In this document: positions 22,172 through 33,787 of the stretch, one piece after another
Layout of the letters: each line of letters opens with the position of its first letter
Numbering within the stretch: position 1 is the stretch's first letter
Source: Staphylococcus sp. NRL 16/872
GTDB lineage: Bacteria > Bacillota > Bacilli > Staphylococcales > Staphylococcaceae
Assembly: GCF_022815905.2 (NCBI RefSeq)
Contig: NZ_CP119327.1
Location: 992,001 to 1,056,000, forward strand
Reading direction: 5' to 3'
Length of the DNA stretch: 64,000 nt
The notes under the pieces: model-generated
Seen by the model: the letters and a program-made list of their open reading frames with translations, nothing else
What the model was told of the DNA's origin: nothing
The model's database searches: none
Made by a program: the position numbers and the translations under genes

Positions 22172-22564
22172 ATGTTGCATAAATATTGGTTACACATTAC
22201 AATTGCAACGATTATCGTGAGTCTATTATCTATAAAAGGATTTCCTATTGCTTTAGGAACATTATATTTGCCTATTTTATTTAAAATCGTGCAATTACAA
22301 TTAAATTTATCTGAAGGATTAATTGATGATGTGACTGCAAAGCCTTTTATTAAAAGTAATCAGACAGGCGTAATCATAAGTGTAATTTGTTGTATACTTG
22401 TCACTGCAATTTTAATGTATACATTAAATGATTTTTATCAAGGGTTATCAGGCTTTTTAGGCATGTTAATTAAATTAAGCCCGGTTACTTTGATATTAAG
22501 TATTATATTATATATTTTAAGCGCTATAGCGGTGGTACAAGCTGTTAAAATTAAATTTGAATAG
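22172..22564 (+). CDS. Small integral membrane protein
   Basis: This 130-residue protein has about four membrane segments (about 5-22, 25-40, 65-88, 97-123). Start ATG 22172 behind GAGGAGC. I do not recognise a domain. It stands alone, with its own terminator at 22581-22608, upstream of fumC. Confidence 0.75.
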   Translation: MLHKYWLHITIATIIVSLLSIKGFPIALGTLYLPILFKIVQLQLNLSEGLIDDVTAKPFIKSNQTGVIISVICCILVTAILMYTLNDFYQGLSGFLGMLIKLSPVTLILSIILYILSAIAVVQAVKIKFE

Positions 22565-22580
22565 TGCAATTAAATTTTCA

Positions 22581-22608
22581 CCACTTGAGTATATTTCAAG
22601 TGGTTTTT
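22581..22608 (+). terminator. Terminator after the membrane protein
   Basis: Inverted repeat CCACTTGA / TCAAGTGG followed by T7. Confidence 0.9.
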
Positions 22609-22700
22609 TTCATTATGAAACCGTTTTAGTTGTTCATTGCTCATTGAATTTATTTAATGCTATACTTAAGTCAAATAAGCTTATAAGGGGAGAACATCAA

Positions 22701-24086
22701 ATGTCAGTAAGAATTGAACATGATACTTTTGGAGAAATTGAAGTACCAGCGGATAAATATTGGGGCGCTCAAACTGAGAGAAGTAAACGTAATTTCCCAG
22801 TAGGTAAAGAACGTATGCCAATTGAAGTGGTGTACGGTTTTGCTCAATTGAAAAGGGGTGCAGCGCTAGCTAACCATGAGCTTGGTAAATTAAGCGACAT
22901 TAAAAAAGATGCGATTGTTCACGCATGTGACTTAATCTTAAAAGGCGAATTAGATGAACATTTCCCATTAGTTGTATGGCAAACAGGAAGCGGTACTCAA
23001 AGTAACATGAATGTAAACGAAGTCGTAAGTTATGTGGCTAATGACTATTTAAAAGAACATGGTAGTGACGAATCAATTCATCCTAATGATGATGTAAATA
23101 AGTCACAAAGTTCTAATGATACATTCCCAACAGCAATGCACGTTGCGTTATATCATGAAGTAGAAACTAAATTAGAACCTGCTTTAAAACATTTACGTGA
23201 TACTTTTAAAGAAAAAGAAGACAAATTCCAATCTATTATTAAAATTGGACGTACACATTTACAAGATGCGACACCAATTAGATTAGGTCAAGAAATCAGT
23301 GGTTGGCGCTATATGTTAGATAAATGTGAAGAATTATTATCAGAATCTAAAAAACATATTCTAAACTTAGCAATCGGTGGTACAGCGGTAGGTACAGGAA
23401 TTAACGCACATCCTGAATTTGGCGATAAAGTAGCGAAATTTATCTCTGAGAATACTGGATATGATTTTGTATCATCTGAGAATAAATTCCACGCTTTAAC
23501 ATCTCATGATGAAGTTGTGCAATTACATGGTACATTAAAAGCTTTAGCGGCTGACTTAATGAAGATCGCCAATGATATAAGATGGTTAGCTTCAGGACCA
23601 AGAGCAGGACTTGCTGAAATTTCTATCCCTGAAAATGAACCAGGTTCATCAATCATGCCTGGTAAAGTAAATCCAACACAATGTGAAATGTTAACAATGG
23701 TTGCCGTGCAAGTCATGGGTAACGATAGCGTAGTTGGCTTCGCTAGCTCACAAGGTAATTTTGAATTAAATGTATTTAAACCAGTCATTCTGCATAATAC
23801 ATTACAATCAATTTACTTATTAGCTGACGGTATGCAAACATTTAACGATAATTGTGCAGTAGGTATTGAACCAATTGAAGAAAACATTGATAATTACTTA
23901 AATCAATCATTAATGCTTGTGACTGCTTTAAACCCACACATCGGTTATGAAAAAGCAGCTCAAATTGCTAAAAAAGCACATAAAGAAGGATTAACATTAA
24001 AAGAATCAGCAATTGATTCTGGTTATGTTACTGAAGAACAATTTGAAGAATGGATTAAACCTGAAGATATGGTAGATCCTCACTAA
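22701..24086 (+). CDS. fumC: Fumarate hydratase, class II
   Basis: This 461-residue iron-independent fumarase interconverts fumarate and malate in the TCA cycle. The superfamily signature [15 protein letters not shown] is at about 316-330, and the substrate residues in [10 protein letters not shown] and SSNDTFPTA are present. ATG 22701 follows AAGGGGAGAA. A plausible promoter is TTGCTC at 22637 and TATACT at 22661. Normal length; monocistronic. Confidence 0.96.
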   Translation: MSVRIEHDTFGEIEVPADKYWGAQTERSKRNFPVGKERMPIEVVYGFAQLKRGAALANHELGKLSDIKKDAIVHACDLILKGELDEHFPLVVWQTGSGTQSNMNVNEVVSYVANDYLKEHGSDESIHPNDDVNKSQSSNDTFPTAMHVALYHEVETKLEPALKHLRDTFKEKEDKFQSIIKIGRTHLQDATPIRLGQEISGWRYMLDKCEELLSESKKHILNLAIGGTAVGTGINAHPEFGDKVAKFISENTGYDFVSSENKFHALTSHDEVVQLHGTLKALAADLMKIANDIRWLASGPRAGLAEISIPENEPGSSIMPGKVNPTQCEMLTMVAVQVMGNDSVVGFASSQGNFELNVFKPVILHNTLQSIYLLADGMQTFNDNCAVGIEPIEENIDNYLNQSLMLVTALNPHIGYEKAAQIAKKAHKEGLTLKESAIDSGYVTEEQFEEWIKPEDMVDPH

Positions 24087-24102
24087 TTGCATAGAAATAA
24101 TA

Positions 24103-24138
24103 GAGTACCGTTCAGTACAGAACGGTACTCCTTTTTTG
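24103..24138 (+). terminator. Terminator of fumC
   Basis: Perfect 11-bp stem GAGTACCGTTC / GAACGGTACTC followed by CT6. It may also serve the convergent gene at 24149. Confidence 0.93.
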
Positions 24139-24148
24139 CATAATTTTA

Positions 24149-24970
24149 TTAATCGTCTAAATTAACTGAAATGAGTTCTTGAGTAAGTGGGTGTTTAAAC
24201 TCAATTTGATAACTATTAAGTTCCAATTGTCTTAATTTTGAGTCTCCATATAGTGGATCTCCGATAACAGGGTGACCAATTTCAGCAAGGTGCACACGAA
24301 TTTGATGCGTACGACCAGTATCAAGTTTAATATCTAATTGACAAACGCCTTCTTTAATCATCTCAGAAGATAAGATATGCGTGATAGCGCGTTGTCCTGT
24401 ATTTGAAATACGACGCTTATTCGGATGGAATTTATCCTTGCCAATCGGCATATCAATCGTTTGAGGTTTAAGTGGTAATAATGCCTTTACATTCGCTTTA
24501 TAAATTCTTGTAATTTCATTATCTTCTAACATACGGTCTAGAATCTTCTTCATTAATGGATTTTTAGCCACTATCAATAAACCAACTGTCTCTTGGTCTA
24601 AACGATGAATAGGCTCAACATAATCACTATCAACCGTATAAATCACGTGATTCATCAAAGTATTGCTCTCTTTTAAATCATTCGGATGCGTTTTAACTCC
24701 TTTAGGCTTCATTACAATCGCTAAATCATCGTCCTCATAGCTAACTTGCGCATATCGATAACTTGGTACGTAATTACTTTTCTCTTTAGGCGTAGGAATG
24801 TAAACACTGTCCCCAGTAGATACTTTAGACATAAGTTTAGCGGGCGTGTCATTAATTGTAATTTCTTTAGACATATTAAGTTGATGTAAGTCTTTTTTTG
24901 GTAATTTCAACGTTTGAAAGATTTCTCTTAAAGTGAAATCATCATAAGTTTCAGGTATTTTAAATTTCAT
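24149..24970 (-). CDS. RluA-family RNA pseudouridine synthase
   Basis: This 273-residue protein has the RluA/RluD catalytic motif HRLDQETVGLLIVAKN (about 122-137) with the nucleophilic Asp, and the second motif DTGRTHQIRVHLAEIGHP (about 217-234). The N-terminal 60 residues have a short S4-like RNA-binding arrangement. It modifies uridines in rRNA or tRNA; the position cannot be told from sequence. The start ATG has AGGAGGAT upstream (around 24972-24980). Confidence 0.9.
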   Translation of the reverse strand: MKFKIPETYDDFTLREIFQTLKLPKKDLHQLNMSKEITINDTPAKLMSKVSTGDSVYIPTPKEKSNYVPSYRYAQVSYEDDDLAIVMKPKGVKTHPNDLKESNTLMNHVIYTVDSDYVEPIHRLDQETVGLLIVAKNPLMKKILDRMLEDNEITRIYKANVKALLPLKPQTIDMPIGKDKFHPNKRRISNTGQRAITHILSSEMIKEGVCQLDIKLDTGRTHQIRVHLAEIGHPVIGDPLYGDSKLRQLELNSYQIEFKHPLTQELISVNLDD

Positions 24971-25181
24971 AGAATCCTCCTATTAAGTACGCATTTATCA
25001 TATCACATCTTCGTTTCATTGAGCGCTATGAATGATAGCTCTCTTACTGAAATTCATACTAATTATTTAATTTTTTGAAAATGCTTCCCGAACACGTAGC
25101 GTTTATTTTAATAATTTTAAAAAATAAAAACAAACTGTATAATGATATAATGCTAATATGAATTTAATTGGAGCGAATAAA

Positions 25182-26297
25182 ATGGAAAAGCCAACTCGTT
25201 TAGCGTTATTAAAAGAAATAGCGGAATATCTTAATGAAGAAACAGAGCTCTATAATATGATGAATGGTGCGTTGAAATGCTTAATACAAGGCAGTAATTT
25301 CACTACAGGATGGATCTTCTTTATTAATGATGAAGGAGAACATGAGCTAGTAGCAGACGTCTATCTTCCGGGAGCTCTACAGGCTAATCATTGTCAATAT
25401 ATGACGGAAGGTTCGTGTTGGTGTGTAAAAGCATACCATAATCAACGATTGACAAAAGCATCAAATATTATAAACTGTTCAAGAATTAATAAAGCCGCTC
25501 AAGCCTATCAAGAAGCCACAGACGATATTACGCACCACGCAACGGTACCACTGCGTTCAGGTGACGAACAATATGGCTTATTAAATGTAGCTACACCTTG
25601 TACTACAGAGTATAGTGAGGAAGATTTGGAATTGCTTGAATCAGTCGCTTTACAAATAGGTTCAGCGATTAAGCGTATTTATCTTACTGATCAAGAGAAA
25701 GAAGCGGCTCGAATCAATGAACGCAATCGCTTAGCAAGAGATTTACACGATTCTGTGAATCAAATGCTCTTTTCTTTAAAATTAACTGCCCATGCTGCGC
25801 ATGATATTACTTCAGATGATATAGCAAAGAGAGCATTGAAAACTATTGAAGAAACGAGTCAAAATGCCGTCAATGAAATGCGCTCATTAATATGGCAATT
25901 GAAGCCAGTTGGACTCGAACATGGTTTAGTACATGCTCTACGAAATTACGCACAAATATTAGACTTAAATATAGATATTGAAATTGACGGGTTAATTGAT
26001 TTATCAAATACAATAGAAGAACACGTTTATAGAATGATACAAGAAGCGATGAATAATACGAAAAAACATGCACATACAAATACTATTTATGTAACAATAA
26101 AACAACTACGTGATACATTATACGTTGAAATCAAAGATAAAGGCAGAGGGTTTGATATTAAAGCACATGGTAGTTATCAATCACAGGGTCTTAAGAACCT
26201 AAACCAGAGAATTCATTTGTTAAAAGGACAGTTACATATTTATTCAGAAATTAATGAAGGTACTTATATAAAATTTAATATTCCATTATCAAAGTAG
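25182..26297 (+). CDS. airS: Oxygen/redox-sensing histidine kinase AirS
   Basis: This 371-residue soluble NarX-type kinase has a GAF domain (about 20-165), a HisKA_3 dimerisation domain with phospho-His H189 in RDLHDSVNQ, and an HATPase domain (about 265-370; GRGFDI and GLKNLNQRI). Cysteines C71, C79, C81 and C99 cluster in the GAF domain. In S. aureus AirS (YhcS) equivalent cysteines bind a redox-active Fe-S cluster. No membrane segment. ATG 25182 follows GGAG; an upstream in-frame ATG at 25158 is less well placed. It is followed 18 bases later by its regulator. Confidence 0.9.
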   Translation: MEKPTRLALLKEIAEYLNEETELYNMMNGALKCLIQGSNFTTGWIFFINDEGEHELVADVYLPGALQANHCQYMTEGSCWCVKAYHNQRLTKASNIINCSRINKAAQAYQEATDDITHHATVPLRSGDEQYGLLNVATPCTTEYSEEDLELLESVALQIGSAIKRIYLTDQEKEAARINERNRLARDLHDSVNQMLFSLKLTAHAAHDITSDDIAKRALKTIEETSQNAVNEMRSLIWQLKPVGLEHGLVHALRNYAQILDLNIDIEIDGLIDLSNTIEEHVYRMIQEAMNNTKKHAHTNTIYVTIKQLRDTLYVEIKDKGRGFDIKAHGSYQSQGLKNLNQRIHLLKGQLHIYSEINEGTYIKFNIPLSK

Positions 26298-26315
26298 GGG
26301 AAGGAGTTTAACATT

Positions 26316-26939
26316 TTGGCAAAGGTAATTTTAATCGATGACCATCATATTGTAAGACAGGGTTTAGAATTCTTACTGTCTACAGTAGAGGATTTAGAGG
26401 TACAAGCGAGTTTTGCAGATGGTCAAAGTTTCATAGATGATTTAAAAGAGAATGCTTTACCAGATATCATTTTATTAGATTTAGTTATGCCTGGAATGAA
26501 TGGCATAGAAGTTACAGAATTTGTTAAAAAAAATTATCCAGAGATTAAAGTACTAGTCTTAACGAGCTACGTAGATGATGAACATGTAATGTCAGCGCTT
26601 AACAAGGGTGCAGATGGTTATGAAATGAAAGATGTTGAACCGCAGAAATTGATTAATACCATTTTACAAGTGTTGAATGATGAAAAAGTTATTCATCCTG
26701 AAGCGAAAAACGTTATGGCTTCTATGTCTCAGAAACCACATTTTAATAACAAATTGTCTAAAAGAGAAATTGAAGTATTACGTGAAATGGTCAAAGGTAA
26801 AACAAATAAAGAAATTGCATCTACATTGTTTGTGTCTGAAAAAACGATTAAAACACATGTCAGCCATATCTTTAATAAATTAGAAGTAACAGATCGTACG
26901 CAAGCAGCTATTTATGCAATTGAAAATAAATTAATATAA
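26316..26939 (+). CDS. airR: Response regulator AirR
   Basis: This 207-residue NarL/LuxR-type regulator has receiver acids DD at 8-9 and phospho-Asp D55 in LLDLVMPGMNG. The C-terminal LuxR helix-turn-helix is about 145-200 (LSKREIEVLREM and ASTLFVSEKTIKTHVSHIF). It starts with TTG 26316 behind GAAGGAG. It pairs with AirS. In S. aureus AirR controls respiratory, fermentation and cell-wall genes. Confidence 0.92.
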   Translation: MAKVILIDDHHIVRQGLEFLLSTVEDLEVQASFADGQSFIDDLKENALPDIILLDLVMPGMNGIEVTEFVKKNYPEIKVLVLTSYVDDEHVMSALNKGADGYEMKDVEPQKLINTILQVLNDEKVIHPEAKNVMASMSQKPHFNNKLSKREIEVLREMVKGKTNKEIASTLFVSEKTIKTHVSHIFNKLEVTDRTQAAIYAIENKLI

Positions 26940-27212
26940 CAAAGAAAAGAAAAAATATTTCACACCCGCAGTTTATTCAAGTAAAAATCAGCTTTGCAAA
27001 ATCATTTGTTTAAAAAAATAAATGATTTATTAAACTAGTTTAATTATTTTGACAATTTTGCCTTTAATAAAATTGTGTGTAAAAACAAAAATTCCTCTTT
27101 TCATTTTATTGAAAATATATTAAGATGTAATTTGTGTTTCAAGAAATGTGTATTATTGCAATTTCTTGCGTCCGGAGAATATAACCCCTATTAGAAAGGT
27201 AGAGAATATAAT

Positions 27213-27677
27213 ATGGATAGACAGAGTTTTACAGATTTAATTCAAACAAAATTTAAAATGGTAAGAATTGAAGCGGGCTATACGCAAGATACTATGGCTC
27301 AAACAATTGGCCTTTCAAAGAAAACATTAGTTCAAATTGAGAAAGAACGTGTGTTACCTAACTGGACAACTTGCGTATCAATTTGTGCATTATTTAGAGA
27401 TTCTGACGTATTAAACAATACGTTTGGTTGCGATCCACTTGAAATTGTACAAACAATTTCACGTAATCATTGCGCATACCCTAACCATTCTACAACTAGC
27501 GATATTTATTGGAATACAATTGAGACACGTAATGGTTTCATTTTACAAAGTAATAAAGTAAGTAATATTTACAGAGTTTTAAATTCTGAAAAACAACCCA
27601 TTTTTGGTACGGCAAAATTAAGAGAAGCTGAAACTTACTTTAATAGAAATGCTAAGGAAGAATTAATGCACGTCTAA
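27213..27677 (+). CDS. xdrA: XRE-family regulator XdrA
   Basis: This 154-residue protein has an N-terminal Cro/CI helix-turn-helix (about 10-65; YTQDTMAQTIGLSKKTLVQIEKER) and a staphylococcus-specific C-terminal part. It matches SA1665/XdrA of S. aureus, which binds the mecA region, affects beta-lactam resistance and activates spa. Start ATG 27213 behind AGAAAGG. The 270-bp region upstream is AT-rich and contains the inverted repeat AAATCATT / AATGATTT at about 27000-27028. Confidence 0.88.
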   Translation: MDRQSFTDLIQTKFKMVRIEAGYTQDTMAQTIGLSKKTLVQIEKERVLPNWTTCVSICALFRDSDVLNNTFGCDPLEIVQTISRNHCAYPNHSTTSDIYWNTIETRNGFILQSNKVSNIYRVLNSEKQPIFGTAKLREAETYFNRNAKEELMHV

Positions 27678-27757
27678 TTAAAGTATAAGTGAATGAAATA
27701 AAGTGATAGAAGAATCTAAAAATGATTTAATCACGATTTAAAGAAATGAGTAAATTG

Positions 27758-27797
27758 AGACGAATTTGTTGTGACTTTACAATAAATTCGTCTTTTT
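27758..27797 (+). terminator. Terminator of xdrA
   Basis: Inverted repeat AGACGAATTTGTTGT / AATAAATTCGTCT followed by T5. Confidence 0.82.
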
Positions 27798-27923
27798 AAA
27801 TACATTGAAAAATGGATAATGAACGAAACTCAATTATCTTATTTTGTCTATTAAAATCATGAGATTTTAAACCGTGCATGATATAATTTGCTTAATGTAA
27901 TAACAAGATGAGGAGAGTAATCA

Positions 27924-29054
27924 ATGCAAGCTTTTTTAGTAATACTTTTCATGGTAGTAGTGGGGGCAGTAATTGGTGGTGTAACTAATGTTATCGCGAT
28001 TCGTATGTTATTTCACCCTTATAAGCCTTACTATATTTTTAAAATGCGTATTCCATTTACGCCAGGACTCATTCCTAAACGAAGAGACGAAATTGCAACC
28101 AAAATTGGCCAAGTCATCGAAGAACATCTTATTACAGAGTCTGTAATTCATAATAAATTAAATGAGCCTAATACAAGAGCAACGATTAATGAGTTTGTGA
28201 TTGAGCAACTATCTAAACTTAGAAGTGATGATGCAACTATTCGAAATTTTGCATATCGATTTGATATTGATATAGACCAGTTAATTAATGATAAATTAGA
28301 TTCCATAATTTCTAATAAATTAAACCAATATTATAACGAACATAGACAAGCGCCTATTAAAGACATTTTACCTCAAGAAGCCATTACAATGATTGATGAT
28401 AAGATGGAGAATGTTGGAGATTTATTATGTGAAAGAGCACGTCATTATTTAGCTTCAGATAAAGGTGCGCGCGATATATATGATATGTTAGATACCTTTT
28501 TTGCTGAAAAGGGGAAAATTGTTGGTCTGTTACAAATGTTTATGACTAAAGAGAGTATAGCCGACAGAATTCAGCATGAATTAATACGTTTAACAAGTCA
28601 TCCTAAAGCAAAGGGCATTATTGATCAAGTGATTCATAATGAATATGAAACGCTGAAAAATCAATCTTTAGGACAAGTTGTTAAGGAAGATCAATTTTCA
28701 AAAATATCAGAGTCTACAACACAATGGCTAACGTCTTATTTAAATTTAAATGATAAGGTGAATACACCATTCAGCCAATTAGCACCTCAATTTATTAAAT
28801 ACTTAGAATTAGAAGTTGCTAATAAGATTACACATTTAATTGTTGAACAAGCTTCTAAACATGTCTCAACAATTATGGAGAAAATTAATTTACGTAAATT
28901 AGTTGAAGATCAAATTAATACCTTTGATTTAGACTATATTGAAAAGTTAATTATTGAAATCGCTAATAAAGAACTTAAATTAATTATGTCATTAGGATTT
29001 ATTTTAGGAGGAATTATCGGTTTCTTCCAAGGACTAGTCGCAATCTTTGTCTAA
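27924..29054 (+). CDS. DUF445 family membrane protein (YheB-like)
   Basis: This 376-residue protein has one membrane helix at each end (about 3-25 and 355-375) and a long soluble middle part with amphipathic helices. [20 protein letters not shown] near the N terminus is the hallmark of DUF445. The function is not known. ATG 27924 follows GAGGAGAG. It is followed by the YlbF-family gene at 29122, as yheB-yheA are in Bacillus. Confidence 0.85.
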   Translation: MQAFLVILFMVVVGAVIGGVTNVIAIRMLFHPYKPYYIFKMRIPFTPGLIPKRRDEIATKIGQVIEEHLITESVIHNKLNEPNTRATINEFVIEQLSKLRSDDATIRNFAYRFDIDIDQLINDKLDSIISNKLNQYYNEHRQAPIKDILPQEAITMIDDKMENVGDLLCERARHYLASDKGARDIYDMLDTFFAEKGKIVGLLQMFMTKESIADRIQHELIRLTSHPKAKGIIDQVIHNEYETLKNQSLGQVVKEDQFSKISESTTQWLTSYLNLNDKVNTPFSQLAPQFIKYLELEVANKITHLIVEQASKHVSTIMEKINLRKLVEDQINTFDLDYIEKLIIEIANKELKLIMSLGFILGGIIGFFQGLVAIFV

Positions 29055-29121
29055 CAACTCATTATATGTTATGGTTATTAAGAGTTGTCAAAACATCATT
29101 ACACGAAGGAGTGCAATAGAC

Positions 29122-29466
29122 ATGGCAGTAAATTTATATGATTATGCAAATAATTTAGAACAAGCATTAAGAGATAGCGATGAATACAAAGCAATCAAAG
29201 ATGCTTTCTCTAAAGTTAAAAACAATGAAGAATCTAAAAAATTATTTGATGAGTTCCGTGAAACTCAATTAAACTTCCAACAAAAACAAATGCAAGGGGA
29301 AGAAATTCCTGAGGAAGATTTAGCTAAAGCTCAAGAACAAGCTCAAGCAATTGAAAAAGATGAAAATATTTCTGAATTAATGCAAGCTGAGCAAAAAATG
29401 AGCCAAGTATTCCAAGAAATCAATCAAATTATTGTTAAACCTTTAGACGAAATTTACGCTGACTAA
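29122..29466 (+). CDS. YlbF/YmcA-family protein (UPF0342, YheA-like)
   Basis: A 114-residue, all-helical, acidic protein ([20 protein letters not shown] at the start). Relatives YlbF and YmcA support RNase Y-dependent mRNA decay and competence in Bacillus, but this YheA-type member has no proven role. ATG 29122 follows GAAGGAGTG. Confidence 0.85.
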   Translation: MAVNLYDYANNLEQALRDSDEYKAIKDAFSKVKNNEESKKLFDEFRETQLNFQQKQMQGEEIPEEDLAKAQEQAQAIEKDENISELMQAEQKMSQVFQEINQIIVKPLDEIYAD

Positions 29467-29521
29467 TTTATAGATTGAGGTTTTAAACAATGCAAAAAAC
29501 TGAAAGAATTATTTACAGTTT

Positions 29522-29568
29522 TAAGCTACAAGACTTTCTAATTTAAGAAAGCCTTGTAGCTTTTTTTA
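29522..29568 (+). terminator. Terminator after the YheA-like gene
   Basis: Inverted repeat AAGCTACAAGACTTTC / GAAAGCCTTGTAGCTT followed by T7. Confidence 0.92.
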
Positions 29569-29664
29569 ATGCATCATGAGCATCGACCCAAATAAACAAG
29601 ATATGATAAAATATAAAGATACATAATAAAGTCACCTAATCCTAATATTAAGGAGTCTAAACTG

Positions 29665-30861
29665 ATGATTAAATTTATTCACTGTGCTGATTTGCATCTT
29701 GATAGCCCTTTTAAATCCAAAAGTTATTTAGCACCTAACATTTTCGAAGATGTTCAAAATAGTGCTTATGAAAGTTTCAAAAATATTGTAGATATTGCTC
29801 TGAAAGAAGAGGTTGATTTCGTCCTTATTGCTGGAGATTTATTTGATAATGAGAATCGCACATTACGTGCAGAAGTGTTTTTAAAAGAACAATTTAAACG
29901 TTTAGAAAAAGAACAAATCTTTGTATATATCATTCATGGTAATCATGATCCGCTAACTAAAAGAATTACAGATGATTGGCCTGATAATGTTTCTGTTTTT
30001 TCAAATCGAGTAGAAACATATCAAGCGATAACTAAAAATGGTGAAACTATTAATATTCATGGTTTTAGTTATCAAAATAATGCAAGTTATGAAAATAAAA
30101 TCGATGAATATCCTTCGAGTCAAGGCGTGAACGGCATACATATTGGTATGTTGCATGGTACGTATAGTAAATCAAGTATTAAAGATCGCTATACTGAATT
30201 CATTTTAGAAGATTTAAAAAATAAATTGTATCATTATTGGGCATTGGGTCATATTCATGAACGTCAGGAATTAAGTGATATGCCACCAATTCATTATTCA
30301 GGTAATATTCAAGGTCGACATTTTGGCGAACAGGGAGAAAAAGGATGCTTGCTTGTTGAAGGGGATAGTCTTCAATTAACTACAAAGTTTATTCCAACTC
30401 AATATATTCGCTTTGACACAGCTACGATTGAGATCAAGAAGACGAATAAACAAAGTATTTATGAAGCAATACAAGATTTCAAAGATAGTGTGCGCCATAA
30501 AGGGAAAGCCTTCTATAAACTTACTTTAGACATAGATAGTGAAATGGCGATATCACCACAAGATATTAGCCAAATTAAGGCGATGACTGATGAGTATGAA
30601 GAAAATGAAAATCATTTTATAGTCATTGAAGATTTAATATTTAACTATATTCAAAATGAGGATCCACCTCTTGTACGAGAATTCTCAAATGAATTAATTA
30701 GCGATTCTAAATTATTCGAAGACGCAATGACTGAATTATACTTGAATCCGAGAGCTTCAAAATATTTAGACGATTATACTGCTTTCAATAAAGTTGAATT
30801 AGTCGATCGAGCAGAAAAATTATTGAAAGAAGATATGCGAGGTGACAACAATGATCATTAA
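29665..30861 (+). CDS. yhaO: DNA repair metallophosphoesterase YhaO
   Basis: This 398-residue SbcD/Mre11-like nuclease has a complete two-metal motif set: DLHLDSP (about 9-15), GDLFDN (about 57-62), GNHDP (about 95-99), MLHGTY and GHIHE (about 193-197). It overlaps yhaN by 11 bases. By analogy with SbcCD it should form a DNA-processing complex with YhaN. ATG 29665 follows AAGGAGTC. Confidence 0.9.
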   Translation: MIKFIHCADLHLDSPFKSKSYLAPNIFEDVQNSAYESFKNIVDIALKEEVDFVLIAGDLFDNENRTLRAEVFLKEQFKRLEKEQIFVYIIHGNHDPLTKRITDDWPDNVSVFSNRVETYQAITKNGETINIHGFSYQNNASYENKIDEYPSSQGVNGIHIGMLHGTYSKSSIKDRYTEFILEDLKNKLYHYWALGHIHERQELSDMPPIHYSGNIQGRHFGEQGEKGCLLVEGDSLQLTTKFIPTQYIRFDTATIEIKKTNKQSIYEAIQDFKDSVRHKGKAFYKLTLDIDSEMAISPQDISQIKAMTDEYEENENHFIVIEDLIFNYIQNEDPPLVREFSNELISDSKLFEDAMTELYLNPRASKYLDDYTAFNKVELVDRAEKLLKEDMRGDNNDH

Positions 30862-33787
30862 ATCACTCGAAATTTATGGGTATGGGAAATTTGTAGAACG
30901 GAAGATTACTTTTAATGACTCATTTACAGAAATTTATGGTGAAAATGAAGCTGGTAAATCTACCATTCAAGCATTTATACATTCAATTTTATTTGGATTT
31001 CCAACAAAAAAAGAAAAAGAGCCACGTTTAGAACCCCGTATGGGCAATCAATATGGTGGGAAACTTACCCTTATTTTTGATGATAAATCAGAAATCGTCG
31101 TCGAACGTATTAAAGGACGTGCCCAAGGAGATGTAAAAGTTTATCTTGAAAATGGACTTATTCGTGATGAAGCATGGTTAAAAAAGAAATTAAATTTCAT
31201 CTCTAAAAAAACATATCAAGGGATATTCTCATTTAATGTTTTAGGATTACAAGATATACATAGAAATATGGATGAAAAGCAATTACAAAATTACCTATTA
31301 GAAGCAGGTGCGCTAGGGTCATCAGAATTTACTTCTATGGGCAATATGATTGCGCAAAAGAAAGCCACACTTTATAAAAAAGCAGGCAAAAATCCAATTT
31401 TAAATCAACAAATAGATGATTTAAAAAAATTAGAAACGCAAATTAGAACTGAAGAAGCTAAACTAGATGAGTATCATCGTTTAATAGATGACAAAGATAA
31501 ATCGCAACGCCATTTAAAACATCTAAAAGATAACCTAACTCAACTTTCTAAAATGCATGAGAGCAAACAAAAAGAGCTCGCAATCCATCCACAAGCGCAA
31601 GAGTGGAAAAATTTAGAACAACAGTTGAATATAGAACCGCTTAAATTTCCAGAAAAAGGGATTGAACGATACGAAACGGCTTCACGTTATAAACAAACAC
31701 TTGAAAAAGATATTAGTTTGCAAGAAGAGCGTTTGAAACAAATGGAAAGTGATTTTAATGCCATAAATATACCTTCCAATGAAGTGGTTAATAACTTTTA
31801 TCGATTAGCTCATGAAGAGAGTGATATTAAACAAACTGAATTAAAGATAGCTGCACTTAATAAAGATATTGATACATCCCAAAGAGAACAACAAACATTA
31901 AAAACGAATTTAGGTTGGCAAGATGTGCATCACGAAGCAGATACTTCTGAAGCAATGAAGAATTATGTAAGCCATAAAATTAAAGAACGTAATGAACAAG
32001 AAAATCAAAAACAACAAATTGAGAGAACTATTTCCGAAATTACAATAGAGCAAGAAGCTATAACTAAAGAAATTAAAAGTCTTGAAAAAGATTTAGTTTC
32101 TGAAAAGTCTCTTGAAAAGAAAAAAGAATATAATCAACAAAAACTTGAACTTCAGGAAAAAGAAAATTTATATAATAAATTAAAAGAAACATTTGAAAAT
32201 GAGAAAGAAAGTAAAAATAAACGTCAAAAGTGGTTAAGACTTAGCTTTATTATTTTAAGTTTAGTTGGTTTAGGATTAACTATTTTTTCATTTGCTACAG
32301 CAAACATGATATTTGGAATAATATTTACTATACTCACAATATTATTTATTGTTGGTATAATCATTACTAAATCAAAAGACGTCGATTATAGTCAAACATT
32401 TAATGATGAAATCGACAGTTTAAAACAACAAATAAAAGATTTAGAATCAAAATACGATTTAAATTTTGATTTAGATCAACAGTACCATTTGCGTGAGCGA
32501 TGGAATAATGCTACTAAAAATAATGATGTTTTAACAAATAAATCAACACATCAACAACATTTATTAGAAAAAACAAATAAAGAACTAAATGAGTTATCTA
32601 GTAATCTACAAGAAGTTAAATCAGACATTAAATTGCCAGAAAAAATGACAGATGATTTATTAATGGGTAGTTTTACTATGATGAATCAGTTGAAAACAAA
32701 CGATAATCATCTGAAAAAACTAATACAACAACGTGATGAATTAAATCAAAAGGTTACTTCATTTTATAAAAAAGCTCAAAATCAAATTTCACATGAATTA
32801 CCTAACTTTAATAAGGTTTCTTTATTTAATGATATGAAAAATTGGTTAGCTACTTATGAAAGTAATAAAGATAAGAAAAATCAATTGCAAAACCAACTTC
32901 AATTATTAGGAAATGAAATCAAGCAATTGAAACTTCGCTTGACTGAAAACGAAGAAATTATTCAAACGCTATTTAAATTTGTTCACGTAAAAAATGAAAC
33001 AGATTATTATCAATATTACGAACAATATCAACAGTATCAACAGAACTTAGCTCGCTTCAATGATTTAACTACGTATTTAGAAAACCATCACTTCTCCTAT
33101 GAAGATAGTTCTAACTTAAGTAGCAAAACAACTGTCCAGATGGAAGACGAAGATCAATTATTAGCACAACAAGTAGATGATTATAATGATCAATATTTAG
33201 ATAAACAAATGGAAGTAAGCGAATTAACTGCGCAAATTAATCAAATGGAAACAGATAAAACATTATCGCAACTACGCCACAATTATCATAGCCTAAAAAA
33301 TAGAATGAATGATATTGCCAAAGATTGGGCAAGTTTAAGCTATTTAGAAACGTTAGTTAATGAACATATTAAGCAAATTAAAGATAAACGATTACCACAA
33401 GTTATTAATGAAGCAATTAATATCTTTAAATCTTTAACAAATGGTAATTATACGCTGATTACTTATGAAAATGATTCGATTATGGTAAAACAACAAAATG
33501 GGCAGATGTATCATCCATTAGAACTAAGTCAATCAACAAAAGAATTGCTATACATTGCATTACGTATTAGCTTAATTAAAGTGTTACGACCTTATTATCC
33601 ATTTCCAATTATCATTGATGATGCGTTTGTACATTTTGATAAACAAAGAAAATCAATGATGTTAAACTATTTAAGAGAGTTAGCATATGATTATCAAGTG
33701 CTTTACTTTACATGCACAAAAGATACTACAATTCCTTCTAAAGAAATGCTGATATTAAATAAAATAGAGGAAGGCGGTAAACGATGA
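30851..33787 (+). CDS. yhaN: SbcC/Rad50-like ATPase YhaN with central membrane hairpin
   Basis: This 978-residue protein has Walker [11 protein letters not shown] (about 30-39) at the N terminus and the ABC signature region [18 protein letters not shown] plus Walker [14 protein letters not shown] at the C terminus. Two long coiled-coil arms lie between. At the tip (about 460-507) lie two consecutive hydrophobic segments in place of a CxxC zinc hook, suggesting membrane anchoring. ATG 30851 follows GAGGTGA. It overlaps yhaO by 11 bases and yhaM by 4, so the three genes are translationally coupled. Confidence 0.9.
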   Translation: MIIKSLEIYGYGKFVERKITFNDSFTEIYGENEAGKSTIQAFIHSILFGFPTKKEKEPRLEPRMGNQYGGKLTLIFDDKSEIVVERIKGRAQGDVKVYLENGLIRDEAWLKKKLNFISKKTYQGIFSFNVLGLQDIHRNMDEKQLQNYLLEAGALGSSEFTSMGNMIAQKKATLYKKAGKNPILNQQIDDLKKLETQIRTEEAKLDEYHRLIDDKDKSQRHLKHLKDNLTQLSKMHESKQKELAIHPQAQEWKNLEQQLNIEPLKFPEKGIERYETASRYKQTLEKDISLQEERLKQMESDFNAINIPSNEVVNNFYRLAHEESDIKQTELKIAALNKDIDTSQREQQTLKTNLGWQDVHHEADTSEAMKNYVSHKIKERNEQENQKQQIERTISEITIEQEAITKEIKSLEKDLVSEKSLEKKKEYNQQKLELQEKENLYNKLKETFENEKESKNKRQKWLRLSFIILSLVGLGLTIFSFATANMIFGIIFTILTILFIVGIIITKSKDVDYSQTFNDEIDSLKQQIKDLESKYDLNFDLDQQYHLRERWNNATKNNDVLTNKSTHQQHLLEKTNKELNELSSNLQEVKSDIKLPEKMTDDLLMGSFTMMNQLKTNDNHLKKLIQQRDELNQKVTSFYKKAQNQISHELPNFNKVSLFNDMKNWLATYESNKDKKNQLQNQLQLLGNEIKQLKLRLTENEEIIQTLFKFVHVKNETDYYQYYEQYQQYQQNLARFNDLTTYLENHHFSYEDSSNLSSKTTVQMEDEDQLLAQQVDDYNDQYLDKQMEVSELTAQINQMETDKTLSQLRHNYHSLKNRMNDIAKDWASLSYLETLVNEHIKQIKDKRLPQVINEAINIFKSLTNGNYTLITYENDSIMVKQQNGQMYHPLELSQSTKELLYIALRISLIKVLRPYYPFPIIIDDAFVHFDKQRKSMMLNYLRELAYDYQVLYFTCTKDTTIPSKEMLILNKIEEGGKR

